The translations under genes and the position numbers were made by a program. The notes under the pieces are model-generated. The model was not told where the DNA came from and searched no databases. It was given only the letters and a program-made list of their open reading frames with translations. Positions 44,461 through 56,152 of a stretch of DNA of 64,000 nt are shown piece by piece (positions within the stretch are counted from its first letter, which is position 1; each line of letters starts with the position of its first letter). Source of the DNA: Taudactylus pleione (Eukaryota; Chordata; Amphibia; Anura; Myobatrachidae); assembly GCA_031769625.1 (NCBI GenBank), contig JAUIMM010000003.1, forward strand, positions 3,721,001-3,785,000. The letters are read 5' to 3'.

Positions 44461-45370
44461 GGGGAGGTGTAAATGATGTGGGGCAGGTATGTGGTGGTGT
44501 AAATGATGTGGGCAGATATGTGGAGGTGTAAATGATGTAGGACAGGTATGTGGAGGTGTAAATGATGTGGGGCAGGTATGTGGAGGTGTAAATGATGTGG
44601 GGCAGGTATGTGGAGGTGTAAATGAAGTGGGGCAGGTATGTGGAGGTGTAAATGAAGTGGGGCAGGTATGTGGAGGTGTAAATGAAGTGGGGCAGGTATG
44701 TGGAGGTGTAAATGAAGTGGGGCAGGTATGTGGAGGTGTAAATGATGTAGGACAGGTATGTGGAGGTGTAAATTATGTGGGGCAGGTATGTGGAGGTGTA
44801 AATGACGTGGGGCAGGTATGTGGAGGTGTAAATGATGTAGGACAGGTATGTGGGGGTGTAAATGACATAGGACAGGTATGTGGAGGTGTAAATGACGTAG
44901 GACAGGTATGTGGAGGTGTAAATGACGTAGGACAGGTATGTGGGGGTGTAAATGATGTGGGGCAGGTAAGTGGAGGTGTAAATGATGTAGGACAGGTATG
45001 TGGGGGTGTAAATGACGTAGGACAGGTATGTGGGGGTGTAAATGACGTAGGACAGGTATGTGGAGGTGTAAATGACGTGGGGCAGGTATGTGGAGGTGTA
45101 AATAACGTGGGGCAGGTATGTGGAGGTGTAAATGACGTGGGGCAGGTATGTGGAGGTGTAAATAACGTGGGGCAGGTATGTGGAGGTGTAAATGATGTGG
45201 GGCAGGTATGTGGAAGTGTAAATGATGTAGGACAGGTATGTGGGGGTGTAAATGACGTAGGACAGGTATGTGGAGGTGTAAATGACGTGGGGCAGGTATG
45301 TGGAGGTGTAAATGATGTGGGACAGGTATGTGGGGGTGTAAATTACGTAGGGCAGGTATGTGGAGGTGTA
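44461..45370. repeat. 30-bp minisatellite, about 30 units
   Basis: Unit of the form TGTGGAGGTGTAAATGATGT plus GGGGCAGGTA. Two linked variants alternate irregularly (GTGGGGCAG and GTAGGACAG), with further GAC/GAT/GAA changes. Because 30 is a multiple of 3 and stops are absent, both strands read open for about 300 codons (a VGQVCGGVND repeat on plus, a histidine-rich repeat on minus). These are not genes. Confidence 0.97.
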
Positions 45371-45374
45371 GCAT

Positions 45375-45833
45375 CGAGAGGAGAGTTAAAACTGTTTGTT
45401 CTAACTTTTATACAAACTTGTATAAAAACACTGATAAAGTATACGGACATTTTTCTGTACCCCAGAATGCTGGAAAGACTTTAGTTTGATGAACACTTTG
45501 CCTGCTATCATTTTTCAACCATTAATAATTCATCCATTTTACACCTTTTGAAAAAGGACCTCCAGTACTTTCCTTATGGCCACTAACAGCCTTATATATG
45601 GTCCTGCTATCTCAGTTGTCACTTTTTTTGGGGTCCAGGAAAGTTTCCCCACTTTTTTATGCTTGCACAAAAGTCGCGCCCCCCCCGCCGCACGTACTGC
45701 AAATTGCCATATCTAATTAGACCGCGCATTCCAGCGTTGTATGCCAATTTCATGAAACAAACTGGCTTTTGCAAACTTGCACCTAGCTGGACTGACCCCT
45801 AAATGTTTAAAGGTGGGCTAGGGCGTCATTGCT
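45375..45833. other. Unassigned stretch
   Basis: Nothing recognised. Confidence 0.35.
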
Positions 45834-45841
45834 ATATAGAG

Positions 45842-46194
45842 CACGGATGGGGAACCTCAGGCCCGGGGGCCGTATAAGGCCTTCGGAATCATTTGGTCTG
45901 GCCCTCTGAGCTTTTTTCTGCTAGACTCATCCGGCCTAGAATGTCACACCATAGCCAGAATCTATGCAGCAGTGCCACCTGGGGAGTCCTTAGAAAGCTT
46001 CAGATGGTCACATCGCTGCCCTTACAGCTCTCTGGAACATCCTCAGGATGATGTGGGGATTGCTGTAATCACTGGCCATTGTGGCCTAGCCCCCGTGTGA
46101 CTTTACATGGAGGAGGCCTGCCCTGCACCGGGCCCGCGAATAATGTTATATATATCAAAATGGCCCTCGTTAGAAAAAAGGTTCCCCACCCCTG
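45842..46194. mobile_element. hAT MITE (GGTGGGGAACC family), copy 1
   Basis: Starts CACGGATGGGGAACC and ends GGTTCCCCACCCCTG. Flanks ATATAGAG and CTATAGAG match 7/8. The interior shares GCATAGATTCTGGCT-type blocks (reverse complement) with 61534-61838. CAGGGGTGGGGAACC ends are typical of hAT families in vertebrates. Confidence 0.85.
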
Positions 46195-46241
46195 CTATAG
46201 AGGGACAGCAAAGGTGCCCATCCGCCCCCTACACCCCATTG

Positions 46242-46605
46242 CGTGTACGGGATGCTGGCAATCAAGATCCCGACAGTCAGAGGCCGAGATGTACTAAATA
46301 GGAAAATGCGTTAAAACCCCTGACAATGCTGTTTTTGGAGGTTTTACCGCATTCCCCATATGTACCAAGCACTGGAATGTGATGCATTCCGCTGCTTTGT
46401 CCCGGTAGGTAACACCACCTTCATTGCTGATGCAATGCTTAGTACATCCCTCCCAGAATCCCAACACCAGTATCCAGACAGGGTTAGGCTACCGACACCT
46501 GTCAGAGAGTATCCTAACCCGCACCCTAAACCGAACCTCCCTTCAGTGCCTAAATCTAAACCTCTCTTCCTAATGCCTAACCCTCCCCCCTAATCTTGCC
46601 TAGAG
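46242..46605 (-). mobile_element. Family C element C10, interrupted by D3
   Basis: GTGTACGGGATGCTGGC, GATCCCGACAGTCAGA and CCTAAATCTAAACC fragments of a family C variant, split by D3 at 46282-46454. The right end and TSD are not resolved. Confidence 0.6.
46282..46454. mobile_element. Element D3, nested in C10
   Basis: Ends GGCCGAGATGTACTAAATAG and GCTTAGTACATCCCTCCC, TSD AGA (46279-46281 and 46455-46457). A short relative of D1/D2 with an AATGCGTTAAAACCCC../GGTTTTACCGCATT stem. Confidence 0.8.
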
Positions 46606-46609
46606 CACC

Positions 46610-47330
46610 AAATTGTACAGGGCTGGCTCCGGGTGATCTAGATAAGCAGCAGTCATTTCCCCTGTATGTTTAACTTCCTAGAAGTCTTGATCTAAATGAC
46701 ACGGTTACATAATGTAAGGAGCAGGTTTCTCCAACAGCACAAAGAGCCGTGGTGCCAAATGCACCATTACATGACATGATGCCAACTCATTCAGCTCACC
46801 CAGCACAATGTAGGAAATGCAAATAAAAGTCTGACTCTCACTGTGGGTCACAGCAGCTTTTTAGCAACAATTTTCACAAATGATCACAATCTTCTTTTAG
46901 ATCTATGTTGTTTTCATGCTCTTAATTAAGCTCTGACACAATTTACAGATTTAAATGTCAGTTTATAGCCGAGATCTTGTCTTTGTCACCCTAATGGACA
47001 TGAGGAATAACCAGAGAGCCTGTGTGGCGTCACCAGCAGACTACTGTAATAGAATGTAATCCTTCTTCACGGCCGCTGTGTAATGTGAACTAAATCTTAT
47101 TCTGTTTAGAAGCAGCACAGAGCATTGAAAATCCCCCAGAGTTTCTTCTTACAGGGAAGAATCCTATTTTGGTTGATACAAAAGGTATCTTTTAATCCGC
47201 TCAGACCTGCCTGGTCAGTGTTACATTAAAGGGAAGTAGGGTTGAAATAACTGGATCTTCTGAATAAAGGGACATCTAGGTTCTGATTCTGCATTAGGAG
47301 CAATAATAATAATAATAATTAAAAAAAAAA
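46610..47330. other. Unique-looking stretch, candidate noncoding conserved DNA
   Basis: There are no repeat ends, palindromes or long ORFs for about 700 bp. Local motifs include ATGCAAAT (octamer core) near 46836, CTTAATTAAG near 46921 and AT-rich homeobox-like sites. Conservation cannot be judged from one sequence. Confidence 0.3.
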
Positions 47331-47475
47331 AAAAAAAACAAACACAAAACAAAGGAGCAATTTGTACCTTGACAACTATGTTGCATTGACAGTCGGGTAG
47401 ATTTAAAGTGATATTTGTAGTTGTGAAGAGGTATGTACTAGGTTAATCAACGATATAAAGGGTATAAGGGACAGT

Positions 47476-48073
47476 GGGCCTTATTCAGAGCCGGACGCTA
47501 TTTGCGCTCGCTCGTTCATAAAAAGGGGCCGGCTATTTAAATTGAGCGCTCGCTCTTTGCGGTCTGTTGACGCCTCTATGTCTGAGCGAGCGAACGAAAC
47601 ATGCGCTCGCTATTTTGTAAAGACGCCCCCTGGCCGCTCGCATCCTACGTCATCTCCGCTATTTATTAGATTAATCGAGTACATCGAAAGGCGTCTCAAC
47701 TGCTCGCAGTGCTTGTGGTAGGATTTTCCTACCGCAATCATGCGAACAGTTCAGGCTAAGAAACAACCAAGTGACGTGGTCGATGACGCTGCTTTGTTAA
47801 TTATGCACACCCTTAAAACGCCCGTTTTGACCGTTTGGCACGCCTGAGTTCGGATCACCACTCCCCGTTTTCAAGCACCTTCCCCTGTTACCACCCACAA
47901 ACGCCTCATCCTGTCATTCAAATTAGCAGGCACTCGCTATTCTGCGAGCGCTCGATTTCCGACCGCAATGACTGGTTGGTGCATGCGCATTACGACCCAT
48001 ACGCATGCGCAGATGTGCGAACATCGCTCAGAGCGAACGAGCGGCCGCTTACGAGCGGCTCTGAATCAGGCCC
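47476..48073. mobile_element. Poly-hairpin element A6, diverged
   Basis: Ends GGGCCTTATTCAG and CTGAATCAGGCCC, perfect TSD AGT (47473-47475 and 48074-48076). The interior differs from A4 (GAGCGAGCGAACG, CGCAATCATGCGAAC, CGCATGCGCAG), so it is a distinct subfamily with the same termini. Confidence 0.8.
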
Positions 48074-48079
48074 AGTCTT

Positions 48080-49515
48080 ACCACAATTGCAGTGAAAGCC
48101 GAAAGGGAGGCCCCCACCCCATCTCTCCCCTCACAGCTCTCACTGGCTGCCTGACGCCTGGACACAGCCGCTCTTCTCCATCCAGTGCTACACTTCAATT
48201 AAAAATATGGGATGAGAGAGTTGGAAGGGAAAGGGAAGGGTGAAAAATGAAGGAGAGAGATGAGAAGGGGTGAGAGAAGTGAGATTGAGAAGAGAGAGGG
48301 TGAGGGATTTTAAATGACAATGTAAAAGCAAAGCTGCCCAGTATTTGTTCTCTGCATGCAAAAGCAACCAGTATTTACCCTACATGCAAAAAAAAAACAA
48401 AAAACAGACCATGCTCCAATGCAAGGGGTGTCAAATGCATGTGTGTTCCAGGAGCAAAGTGAAACTTTTATATTTATTTGCGCTTAACTTTGAATCAGGC
48501 CCTTAATGTACAATACAGATTTATTCAAAGTAAAAAGCAGTAACATTTAAAAATATAATTGTGAAAGTCCTCATCCAGGGATTAAAATAACACTGTGTGC
48601 AATCTTGTTTGCTACCTTACTGCAAAACTAAAGTCCACTGTACCAGTCATTTCATAGTACCAAAAAATTGACCATTTTACCATCTTATCTTGGACTACCA
48701 TGGCAACCACTGTCACATGGATGGCACATGATGTAGTGAGCAAAGAGGCTTTGGAATGATCTTCTGAGCTCTGTCTGCTCTGTGCACTGAGATTTTTCCA
48801 CTCTCTCCTCCACCTCTGTCTTCACATGACAAGCTGATGGTATGTGAGCCTGCGTGTGCAGTGTTGGATTAAAATTAAGTGTGGCCGGAGTGGTCACCCA
48901 AGGGCCCCCCAAATGGGAGGGCCCTACACATAGCTACATCAACAGTGTGAGGGCATTGTGGCATAATGTGAACTGGGGGTTCTATGGGACACGTGAACTG
49001 GGGGCACTACAGTGCGTTCAACACATTTGCCATCACATGACATGCTGAAAGCGGTGATGCTGTGGAAGCCATATTTGTTAACCATCCAGAGAGACATATA
49101 AAAAAAATAAAAAAGATAGTAATTGTTCTTAGCTATCCTTCTACATAGTACTAACAAAATGATTTGCCTTGTCTTGATGTTCTCTATGCTGTGCTGTCGT
49201 GGGCTTATGGACAGGATATCTGAGATGCATAAGCATAAAGACCTCCACCTTTACCATTAAAGAAGAAAATCACCACCTATATATTTGTAAAAATAATAAA
49301 ACAAAAACACTTTTCTTCTACGCGTATTGGTCCTGTACAGTGTACTGATATCCTACATACAGTAAAAGCTGCTACTTTGTGAGTGAACCAATCTGCTCAG
49401 TGATGTCACTGACTAGATCTTTATTAGCGGATAAGATGCTCACTTGTGAATTTCAGTTCCTCTGTAATGGCTGCCTACGCACTTTGTAAGGCGGTGAATA
49501 CAGTCTAATAATATA
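48080..49515. other. Unassigned stretch
   Basis: A solitary family A right end (TGAATCAGGCCC, 48491-48502) has no partner. No gene or other repeat is recognised. Confidence 0.35.
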
Positions 49516-49524
49516 TGGTCACTC

Positions 49525-49790
49525 CCACATATTGGGGATGGGTTCGGGATCCCAGCGGTCAGAATCTCAACACTGGTATCCCAACAGGGTTAGAATACCG
49601 ACACTTTGTCGGTCGGAACCCCTCTCCCTACCCTAACCATCCCCGATGCCTAAACTTAACCTCCCCCTCCATGCACCATAAACCTAACACTACCCCTCCC
49701 ACTAATCCCGGTATTTACCTTCGGGATTCTGACAGGTGTCGGGATTCCGGCGCCCCGGCATTCTGACCGCCAAAATCTTCTCGGTCTGTG
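49525..49790 (-). mobile_element. Family C fragment C11
   Basis: GGTTCGGGATCCCAGCGGTCA, TATCCCAACAGGGTTAG, CCTAACCATCC runs and GGATTCCGGCGCCCCGGCAT are typical of the variant also seen at 35682 and 61850. Ends are incomplete. Confidence 0.55.
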
Positions 49791-49794
49791 TTTT

Positions 49795-50690
49795 ACCCTC
49801 ATCCCATTATGTTGGAGACCTCAAGTCACAATATTTGTGCACTCGGGCGGCCATCTTTTCTCCACCCTCTCATTTACATCCTGCAGCTACTGCCAGCAAC
49901 CGGGACATAACAACAAGAATGGGGACATGACCAAATGGTAAAGGTATAGATCCAAAGTAAAGTGGGTACCCGGTTCAATTCAAGAGCGCCACGTTTGTCT
50001 GGTGTACATAAAAAAAACCTCAGCTTATAAAATATTGCCAAGTTATACATTAGGGCCCTCAGGATTTCGCTTCCCGAGTGTGTGTCGCAGAAGCTAGACG
50101 ACAGATAGCTGGGCCTCAGACATCTGGGCAATTACCAATTACTGCACTGCAGGTGTGGGTGAGAGTTACAGGAATGAGAGCGAGCGAAAAAAACAACTGG
50201 GAAGAGCGGAGAGAGAGACCGGTAAACACATGGGAGTCTGCGGGGATGAAAAATGACAGGAAAATTACTAAGACAGACTATGTGAGGGGGGGGCACATTT
50301 ATACCAGACTGGTGAAATGGCTATTTTGTTCATACTGACATAATACACTCGTCACTTGTGCAGCCTCTCAAACTCCCTGGGGTGCCCCAAAATTCATTAC
50401 ATTTTCCATTTGTTCAGAGACATGACAGTTCATCTAGTTAGATAGTGCAGACTTGGTAGTGGCTACAGAGCACATTGGTGCCATTACAATTAACAATTAG
50501 CAGAGAGACAGTCAATTTTGTAGCATAAATACAGTACATACCGATTCTTGAACAGATAACTAAGGCTACACATGGCTTCATGTCTTTTCAGCAGTTACGT
50601 TAACTAATTTATATCATATATATTTATTTGTATCATAGGAGAGTGATAAAATAACTAATACCTGACGGGGACCCCGGCGAATGGCATATT
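49795..50690. other. Unassigned stretch
   Basis: No recognisable gene or repeat. Confidence 0.35.
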
Positions 50691-50696
50691 CACACC

Positions 50697-51131
50697 AGTG
50701 ACCTGCGGTGAGGTGAATGGCTGGGGAGCACACATGGAGATGGGTCTGAGTGCTGGGAGCCGGAGTCACCCCCTACTCACTGTAACTCTCCTCTCACTAC
50801 ACTAAGCTTCAGTGTCCATTGATTCTCCTACCTGCATCACTGTGTCTTCTCTTGCTGCTGCTGAATGAGCTCTGATCTCTAAACACTGCAGTGCACTTTC
50901 TGGTCACATGACACATCCCAGGCGTCCATCAGTGCTCAAGGCACACATCCCCATTCTCTGAGGCATGTCTCTATTAGCTCTCTTTCTGTGCAGCTTACTA
51001 CCTGTAGCGTAGCCCCGCCCCCAGCTCTGCAAGCAGTGTCTGACTATACACAGAGGTGAGGCTGAACTGTTGCTGCCTCATCTCTCGTCTCCCTGCAGTC
51101 CCAGGGATCTCCACAAAGCTGGCGAGTGTTG
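50697..51131 (-). repeat. Dispersed repeat R1, copy 2, promoter/exon-like
   Basis: Reverse-complement homologue of 13621-14050. On the minus strand it keeps the CACATGACCAGAAAGTGCAC-like block, an ATG (complement at 50835-50837) and GCAG|GTAGGAG donor just after it. See copy 1. Confidence 0.55.
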
Positions 51132-51139
51132 ACTATGAA

Positions 51140-52690
51140 AATTATTCACAGTATATACAATTTAGTTCTTTGGATTAACTTATTGCACTCTGCATAAAAG
51201 TATATTTTCACATTTGGATCAAATTATTTTTTTATGCTATACAATACAAAAAACACCCCCAAAAAAACAAACAGAAGAGACAATCCCTTTGTGCCTGAAC
51301 ATAACAGGAATAATCATGTCCGAGGGGCATGTCCATATAAAAAAACAAGTTTGGCTTGGCACAAGATCTGTAGGCTGGTTTGTTCAGCATGGGGCGTAGC
51401 TGGATTTTGCACCTAGGAATGTTGTCAGGTGTTTTATTTTAGTATATTGCCATAAGAAGTCTAATGCTTTATTGGATGGTGTCCATGGTAAGTAAATACA
51501 CTGAGGAGCAGAGATGGAGAGAGGACACATTTTAACTGCTGTCACTCTTTTAGATTAGCGGTGGTTGCAAAAGACCAATGAGCATTAACCCATAGCAACA
51601 GGACCCTGGCTTTTCTTATGCAAGATTGCACTAGATTAATCGTAACTAATTGCTGGCTCTGGGATACTGTACATAAGCACGGTTTGTTAATGAATGGCCT
51701 GTAGCCTGTCTTTTGAACCTTACAGCCCAGGTCTCTTTTGTTGTGAACGGTCGCTCTCATGTGTTTGATGTAGAAATCATTTGAAGCTAAACCCCTCAGT
51801 ATTTCCTAAAAAATTGTGTGTCTGGCTCATGAATAATAATAACATCCACGCTCTGTATTTTTAGCTAGTGATTGCTGTAAAGGGAAGTACTGTGCAACGA
51901 AGCCTGACAGTATAAAGGGGGTCAGAACGCTATATAGCTTATTCCAAAGGCAGTCTGGAGAGGAACACAGAGATGCATGCTACAGAGAGAGGGGTGTAGG
52001 GAGGGAGGGTGGTGGGGAGAGATCAGCGCTGAGAGAGACAGACGGGACAGCTAATTCTATCATTATGGAAGAGACTCCTCACAGCTAGAAAATAAACAGG
52101 AGTAGGTTGGTAGGGGGGCAGCCCCATGGGAGCAGAGAAGCAATTTAACTGAAGCAATTTACAAGAAACTGTTCTAATTCCCAATTCTACAAGGGGACGG
52201 CAGCGCTGAGATTACTAAAGTGCTTTTCAATCTTCACCAGCGAAAACGCGTCTGCTGGGTCATGACAGGTTTCAAATATGAAGTATTAATCCCCTGCGCA
52301 GACATTACGTTCAATAACAATACCTATTCCATGCAGTAATTGTACATTACATTACGCCGGTGATGTTACAGGGGTCCGCCATTATGGAGTGGGCTGTTCG
52401 TGGGACAGGCCTGGCTTTTGCAGAACCGTCCTGATTTCTGGAAGCCGAGTGGGGCACGTCAGATAAACGGCTGCATCACACAAATGCATGTGGCTCGTAT
52501 AAATTGGGGGCACGGCCTAAACTGACTGTCACTTGGCGACAGGCACGGGATTGCTACAAGGCATTTAAACGGCCTATACTGTAATGAGCCAAATCGAGGC
52601 CACAGAGTTACGTCGGACACTAAAATCTTCCCGAGTCACGTTGACAGGAGTCCAACAGGACTACTCTGCAAAGAGCTGGGTCGCAAAGAG
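51140..52690. other. Unassigned, mostly unique-looking stretch
   Basis: No repeat ends for about 1.5 kb. A purine-rich block lies at about 51950-52050. Short frames have no recognisable similarity. It may hold host regulatory DNA, but nothing proves it. Confidence 0.3.
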
Positions 52691-52694
52691 CTTG

Positions 52695-53151
52695 GGGCCC
52701 TATTCAGCAAGGAACGCAGTTGCTTATAGGCACACAAAATCGTCCGATTGTTGCGTTCTGCGATTGCAGAGGATACGCAGACCCATGGCAGAGTGATTGA
52801 CAGGAGGTGCCATTTGTGGCGTGCCAGTGCATTTACACGCCATTTCAGGGGCGTGCAGAAATTAGCCCCTGCAATACCATACGCAGTCTGAGGCCTCATA
52901 GCGTGCGCTGAAGTAAGCAATTCCCGAGTGAGGTCTGACCTGCCTTACCCGTGTATGGGTCCGATGGTACACAATGTTACCGATTGTTTCGCTATATTGG
53001 CCAAGTATACAGATGCGAGTAAGGGGAAGTGGGCGTCCTTATATCAGACTGCGATGGCAATATGAATGTAATAATTTACATATCCCCTCTGATATTAGCC
53101 ACTGCGTTGCGTGTGTATAAGGAGAATAGCGATCCATGCGGGATCAGGCCC
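52695..53151. mobile_element. Family A-related element
   Basis: Ends GGGCCCTATTCAG and GGATCAGGCCC, TSD TTG (52692-52694 and 53152-53154). Shares TATGGGTCCGATGG and GTTACCGATTGTTT with the element at 2354-3449, and so shows the uninterrupted version of that family. Confidence 0.78.
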
Positions 53152-53171
53152 TTGGCCCACAGCAAATAAAG

Positions 53172-53339
53172 GTGGGGATTTATCAAACCTTCTAAACAGA
53201 ATAAGTGGAGATTTTCCCCATAGCAACCAATCAGCTTCAAGCTAAGATTAGGAATGTACTAAATAAATGATAGCTAAAATCTGATTGCAATATGCATCAC
53301 CTCAATTTGCTTTCTTTAGGTTTGATAAATCTCCTCCCG
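53172..53339. mobile_element. MITE M9 (CAATCAGC family)
   Basis: GGTGGGGATTTATCAAACC at the left; AGGTTTGATAAATCTCCTCC at the right; CCATAGCAACCAATCAGC inside. Confidence 0.7.
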
Positions 53340-53344
53340 AAGTC

Positions 53345-54040
53345 TCATTATGCGGCTTCCCATCTGTTTGCTTAAATGTACTCGATAAAAGAATATATGT
53401 ACACTCGTATATATTTCATGATATTTTTATTTATTTTTTCTTTCTATAGGGGCTGTGGTTTTAGGGTATATTGGTGAATAATACAAGGTCTTTTCTATAC
53501 GGCACTAAATGATAGATCATGTTTGCAGCTATTTAAAGGACCATGGGCTTGTGCCATGCCTGGTCTGATGCAGAAAAGAGCAGATTATTAGATCATTGAG
53601 GAGAGACACAGTTGGGGGATAGTTAAGATGCTGTGGACGATATCATTGTATTAATATAGCAAGAACTGATGAAAAGCAAAAGTGATGATATAACCAATAG
53701 CAACCAAGCAAATTCCTGCTGGCCTGATTCCAGAACCGCTTACAAATGAGAGCAGCCAACCGGCTTAAGTCTAGCTTTAAGCTGGGCTTAAGACAAACAC
53801 CCCCCCCCCCCCCCACCCCCCCCCCTACTCCTGCTGACAGATTGTCGGATCCTGCGATCGGATACGGCGATCCACTGGTCAAAAATGCTGACCCACGGCC
53901 ATCAATGTTCCGTGATCCGTTGGGAGTTTGGTGATATTATACTTGTTAAATTTCACTGATTTACAAATCATATTTTGACCATGATCAACAAATCAGTGAA
54001 ATCCAACATGTTTGATTTCAGCAATCCTCCAACCCAGCAT
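53345..54040. other. Unassigned stretch with hairpin
   Basis: A C-rich run lies at 53801-53825. TTTCACTGATTT and AAATCAGTGAAA (about 53950-54002) form a hairpin. Nothing else is recognised. Confidence 0.4.
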
Positions 54041-54045
54041 CTTTA

Positions 54046-54384
54046 TGCTGCCCATCCACTAGGCGATTTTGACAGGCGATTGCACGATAACGACGTAGTT
54101 ATCGTGCAATCGCTTGCAAATCATCCGCAAATCGGGCACATTAAAGTCGGAAACGACCAGCGATGCGCGCTCCCCCTGGTCGCTTCCGACATCAATCATC
54201 GGGCAAACATGCTGGTCAGCCTGACGATAACGTCAGGTTCAGCATGTCGCCAGATGATTGATGAGCCTGCACTGAACGACTGCTCGTTCAGTGCAGGCTT
54301 ATATCACAGACACAGAAACGACAGCACGATTACAATCTCGTAATCGTGCTGTCGTTTCTATGGTCTGCTAGTGGATGGGCAGCA
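54046..54384. mobile_element. Poly-hairpin element B3, best-preserved copy
   Basis: Ends TGCTGCCCATCCACTAG and CTAGTGGATGGGCAGCA are perfect 17-bp TIRs flanked by TA. Hairpins follow in order: GCGATTGCACGATAACGAC.., GGAAACGACCAGC../CTGGTCGCTTCC, GGGCAAACATGCTGG../TCAGCATGTCGCC, CCTGCACTGAACGAC../GTTCAGTGCAGG and AGAAACGACAGCACGATTAC../CGTGCTGTCGTTTCT. Confidence 0.87.
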
Positions 54385-54459
54385 TAAGATTGTAGCATTG
54401 CTACAATCCGTCGCAAGTGTACGGGAGCCAATACACTGCACAGTAATTGTTCAGATCAG

Positions 54460-54522
54460 CAGATCCTGCGAGTACCTGAACAGATCCTGCGAGTACCTGA
54501 ACAGATCCTGCGAGTACCTGAA
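54460..54522. repeat. Three tandem 21-bp repeats
   Basis: CAGATCCTGCGAGTACCTGA plus A, three identical copies in a row, 76 bp downstream of B3. Identity implies recent amplification. Confidence 0.97.
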
Positions 54523-54750
54523 CAGTGATCGTTCACAGTCTGAAGATGGCTAAAAAATGGTCAGGATGCTACGGTTTGGTTATCAAACCTGTCCGATCTT
54601 CCTGATCATTGTTCATCTGACTCCAGGCAGTGAATGGATATTGCCTCTATACATTGTGAATCTAGGTGCTACGATTATCGTGTAGACGCTCTTTTTCTCG
54701 CCCGTGTCTGTATTCTGTACTCTATGGCTGGGGCTTTAGATGCTTTCCAT

Positions 54751-55289
54751 GGGCCTGATTCAGACCGACCCGCGAGCGGCTTTCCGCTCGCAAGTGGGTC
54801 GGTGGTCTGCACTGCGCATGCGCACGACGGAGGGAGCTCCGTCGTGCGCATGCGTGAGACGCGACGAGCGAAGGACTTTCCTTCGCTCGTAGTGTCTGAT
54901 CAAAGGGGGCGTGCTGTCGATGTTGATTGACAGCACGCCCCCTTTGGTGGGCGTGCCTGCCAGACGGAGGCGTTCCCAAGGGAACGCCTACCGTCAGAAG
55001 CCGGCCCCACTGACATCACTAGTGATGTCAGTGGGAGTGATTTTTGCTCTGATAGAGCCAAAATCACTCCTGGCCTTGCGATTGAAAAACTCAACCGCAG
55101 GCTTCTGCTCGCAGTGGCGATGATCACGATGGTCAAGACCATCGCGACCATCATCCTGCACGCTCGTATATGCTGTGGGTGGTGACCCACAGCTATACGA
55201 GCATCCAGGAGGACGCTCCATAGTAATGGAGGTGGGCCCTGATTCAGAGCGAGCGCTCTGGTCAGAGCGTCCGGCTCTGAATCAGGGCC
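54751..55289 (+). mobile_element. Poly-hairpin element A7
   Basis: Ends GGGCCTGATTCAG and CTGAATCAGGGCC, TSD CAT (54748-54750 and 55290-55292). Stem order and most sequence match A4. The GCATGCGCACGACGGAG stem is identical in both, while GGAGGCGTTCCC../GGGAACGCCTACC keeps an unpaired base. Confidence 0.88.
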
Positions 55290-55294
55290 CATGT

Positions 55295-56150
55295 TCCACC
55301 AGTAGGGTGGGAGGTCTGAGGACTTGCAAGATATCTTCATGACCCCACCCCAGGCTGCAGAAAATCGTGCAATTCCAAAAAATGGGGGGCTGCAACTACG
55401 CTATATACAGAATAACACGTTGTATTTCAAGGACAACATCGCTGCTAGATGGTACAGTAACAAGCAGCAATTATAATGACTCCCTCAAACAAGATGCCTA
55501 TACATTACATAACAGAAAGAAAAAAAACAAGGTTCAAATGAGGTAAGAGGGGATGAGGGAGGAAGCGAGCGAGCGCCACACTTAAAATGGCAAGTTATTA
55601 AACACTCTTGAATTATGGAACAGACGGGAAGACAGCATAAGAGCCGTGTGTGTTTTCTTCTCGGTGTAAAGTCATTAAGTGGGACTGCACCTCCAAGTGA
55701 TGAATAAAGAAGATGACTGAGGTGATAATGAGGTGGGAATCGTTGCTAAAAGGGATTGTTGGCCGGGCTGATGTATGAGCCACAGACTGCACCCGCAGCA
55801 GTGAGATGACAGGAGGAGACACCTCTATAGCAGCCGATGAACAGCTCATGAGCCCTGACCCAGAGAGACCGCGCGGAGCAAGACGCTCAGCGGGAGGGTA
55901 CCAGGACGCAGCTGTCAACTTTAACATTCAAAAGGTGCAGTAGGTTATAAGTACATATCTCAAAGAACACCTGAGTACATTCACAATATATTTACATTTC
56001 GGACAAAGCCAGAAAGTCCATATATCAATATTTGAAATGACCGTACAGCACACACTCACCCACACTCGCACGCACATAATACAGTTCCTATCCCGGGCAG
56101 GGATTGCTGCTGTTCCCGCTTGCAGAGGTTTATAATTCTGTCATTTGAGT
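55295..56150. other. Unassigned, unique-looking stretch
   Basis: No repeat ends and no supported gene. It might include conserved noncoding DNA. The 104-codon minus frame (55613-55927) resembles no known family. Confidence 0.3.
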
Positions 56151-56152
56151 AT

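Noticed and set aside
44567..45370. CRISPR-like array
   Set aside because: Units are contiguous 30-bp repeats without spacers, in a eukaryotic context.
44394..45484. Two overlapping ORFs of about 300 codons on opposite strands (glycine/valine/cysteine repeat and histidine-rich repeat)
   Set aside because: Both are translations of the 30-bp minisatellite; period divisible by 3, no start context, no domain, no flanking coding signal.
55613..55927. 104-codon minus-strand ORF as a gene or exon
   Set aside because: Composition is not clearly coding and no family is recognised; splice-site support is lacking.
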